Made by a program: the position numbers and the translations under genes. Positions 5,717 to 7,194 of a stretch of DNA of 7,194 nt are shown here, piece by piece. Source of the DNA: Haloarcula sp. (GTDB taxonomy: Archaea; Halobacteriota; Halobacteria; Halobacteriales; Haloarculaceae); assembly GCA_028275075.1 (NCBI GenBank), contig JAQCNK010000163.1, forward strand, positions 1-7,194, read 5' to 3'. The notes beneath the pieces are model-generated. The model was not told the DNA's origin and did not search any database. It was given only the letters and a program-made list of their open reading frames with translations. Each line of letters begins with the position of its first letter. The first letter of the stretch is position 1.

Positions 5717-7194
5717 GTGTACGACCTCGAACGGTATCTCAACGTGCGGAGTGCCTACGGCGCGTCGATGGGACCCGACGGCCGGCTGGCATTTCTGCTG
5801 AACGCGACCGGGGTGGGACAGATATGGACGCTAGACGAACCGGGTGCGTGGCCCGAACAGCGGACCTTCTACGACGAGCCCGTCGGGTTCGTCTCCTCCT
5901 CACCGACTCGACCCGAACTCGTCTTCGGGATGGACGAGGGTGGGAACGAACGCACACAGCTCTACCGGCTCGACGACGACGGTACCATCACCGAACTGAC
6001 GGCGATGCCGGACGCGAAACACCGATGGGGCGGCTGGGGGCCCAGTGGCGATTACTTTGCCTTCGCCTCAAACCGCCGGGATGAAGCGGTGTTTGACGTG
6101 TACGTACAGTCCCGTGACGCAACTGGTGACGACGCCGAACTGGTGTACGAAGGGGACGGCTGGTTCACTGTCAGCGGCATCTCGCCCGACGGTGGCACAC
6201 TGGCAATCAGCGAGGCCCACTCCAGTTTCGATCAAGACGTCTATGTCCTCGATATCGATTCGGGCGAGCGCACCCATCTGACGCCACACGACGGCAGCGT
6301 TCGGTATACAAGTGTCTCGTGGGGACCCGACGGCGACGCGCTGTATCTGGTCACCGACGCTGAGAGCGACACGCTGGAACTCGCTCGGCTCTCGCTGGAC
6401 GGTGATTTCGATATCATCCGCGGCGGCGGCCAGTGGAACATTGACGGCGTCTCGATTGACCAGTCGAGTGGCCGACTCGCGTACTCTCGGAACGTTGAGG
6501 GGTACAATGAGATAACTGTTGGTGCCTTCGACGGGGCGACGGACATCGAGGAGTTCCCGTCGCCGGACCTCCCCGGCGGGCTAGCCGGCGGCGTTACCTG
6601 GGGGCCCGACGCCGACCGCTTCGCGCTCAGTGTCACCGGCCGCACAGTCAACACGAACGTCTTCGTCGTCGAGACGGCGACAGGGGAGACAACACAGTGG
6701 ACCCACGCGGCGACGGCGGGCATTCCACAGGAAACGTTCGTCGAGCCCGCTGTCGTCCGCTTCGAGAGCTTCGATGGCCGGGAGATTCCCGCGCTCTTTT
6801 CGTTGCCGCCGGACGCGGACGGCGACGGCGACACGCCGGTCATTGTCGATATCCACGGTGGCCCGGAGAGTCAGCGCCGCCCCTCCTTCGCGGGACTCAC
6901 ACAGTACTTTCTCTCACAGGGGTACGCCGTGCTGGAGCCGAACGTCCGGGGGTCGACCGGCTACGGCAAAGCCTACACCCACTTAGACGACGTCGAAAAG
7001 CGTATGGACTCGGTCAAGGATCTGCGGGCTGGAGTGGGGTGGCTCCACGACCACCCTGCAGTCGATCCCGAACGGATTGTCGCCATGGGAGGCTCATACG
7101 GCGGATTCATGGTACTTGCGGCGCTGACGGAGTATCCGGATCTTTGGGCCGCCGGCGTCGACGTGGTCGGGATCGCGAACTTCGTCACGTTCCT
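5717..7194 (+). CDS. S9-family serine peptidase (prolyl oligopeptidase / acylaminoacyl-peptidase type), 3' truncated
   Basis: The frame is open for 492 codons up to the window edge. The family cleaves short peptides in the cytosol, with a beta-propeller restricting access to an alpha/beta-hydrolase active site. Residues 1-335 form the propeller, with PD40-like repeats at GPDGRLAF (19-26), GPSGDYFAF (108-116), SPDGGTLAI (156-164), GPDGDALYL (203-211) and GPDADRFAL (296-304). The hydrolase begins near residue 345 and shows HGGP (380-383, oxyanion-hole region), RGSTGYG (411-417) and the nucleophile motif GGSYGG (458-463) with catalytic Ser460. The catalytic Asp and His lie beyond the window; relatives usually run to about 600 residues or more. 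I chose the GTG at 5717-5719 because VYDLERYLNVRSAYGAS is the typical haloarchaeal N-terminus and the promoter-like element is 27 nt upstream; a TTG at 5690-5692 is in frame but inside that element. No signal peptide is seen. An acidic loop, DADGDGD (366-372), precedes the HGGP strand. Divergent from the glycosyltransferase gene. Confidence 0.93.
   Translation, partial: MYDLERYLNVRSAYGASMGPDGRLAFLLNATGVGQIWTLDEPGAWPEQRTFYDEPVGFVSSSPTRPELVFGMDEGGNERTQLYRLDDDGTITELTAMPDAKHRWGGWGPSGDYFAFASNRRDEAVFDVYVQSRDATGDDAELVYEGDGWFTVSGISPDGGTLAISEAHSSFDQDVYVLDIDSGERTHLTPHDGSVRYTSVSWGPDGDALYLVTDAESDTLELARLSLDGDFDIIRGGGQWNIDGVSIDQSSGRLAYSRNVEGYNEITVGAFDGATDIEEFPSPDLPGGLAGGVTWGPDADRFALSVTGRTVNTNVFVVETATGETTQWTHAATAGIPQETFVEPAVVRFESFDGREIPALFSLPPDADGDGDTPVIVDIHGGPESQRRPSFAGLTQYFLSQGYAVLEPNVRGSTGYGKAYTHLDDVEKRMDSVKDLRAGVGWLHDHPAVDPERIVAMGGSYGGFMVLAALTEYPDLWAAGVDVVGIANFVTF

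Noticed and set aside
1..7194. Defence island, CRISPR array, mobile element, tRNA or rRNA gene
   Set aside because: I looked for regular repeats, transposase or integrase motifs, terminal inverted repeats and tRNA-like folds and saw none. The lone SF2 helicase is XPB-like with housekeeping neighbours, which does not support a defence role.

Overview
The window looks like an ordinary chromosomal stretch of a halophilic archaeon (class Halobacteria). The DNA is GC-rich, the predicted proteins are very acidic (Asp/Glu-rich, few Lys), and the genes lack Shine-Dalgarno sequences but carry archaeal TATA/BRE-like elements about 27 nt before their starts, as expected for leaderless transcripts. The FolC-FolP fusion is also a haloarchaeal hallmark. 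The genus cannot be fixed from the sequence alone.

Layout, left to right. (1) Positions 2-100 (+) hold the last 32 codons of an unidentified gene whose product ends in a hydrophobic, probably membrane-spanning segment. (2) Positions 140-2608 (+) encode a three-part folate enzyme: folylpolyglutamate/dihydrofolate synthase, a middle domain like the N-terminal extension of clostridial-type dihydropteroate synthases, then dihydropteroate synthase. (3) Positions 2614-4461 (-) encode an XPB/Rad25-family superfamily 2 helicase, convergent with folCP and only 5 bp from it. (4) Positions 4543-5592 (-) encode a GT-B fold, GT4-like glycosyltransferase upstream of the helicase on the same strand. (5) From 5717 (+) to the window edge runs an S9-family (prolyl-oligopeptidase-like) serine peptidase, divergent from the glycosyltransferase and cut off soon after its nucleophile motif.

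The genes do not form an obvious single pathway. They look like housekeeping functions: folate synthesis, DNA repair or remodelling, sugar transfer and peptide turnover. Helicase and glycosyltransferase may be partly co-transcribed because no terminator separates them, but the helicase also has its own promoter-like element.

I see no mobile element, CRISPR array, tRNA, rRNA or defence system. The most useful signals are regulatory and gene-model ones. All four complete gene starts have a T/A-rich hexamer centred 27.5 nt upstream, and in three of them this hexamer ends in an in-frame TTG that would lure a longest-ORF gene caller 9 codons too far. The helicase and peptidase promoters share almost the same 15-nt motif. 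A 22-bp imperfect direct repeat with 51-bp spacing flanks the helicase promoter. Several family motifs are altered: SHKS for SRKS in dihydropteroate synthase, Trp for the second Glu of the glycosyltransferase EX7E motif, and RES for RED in the helicase.
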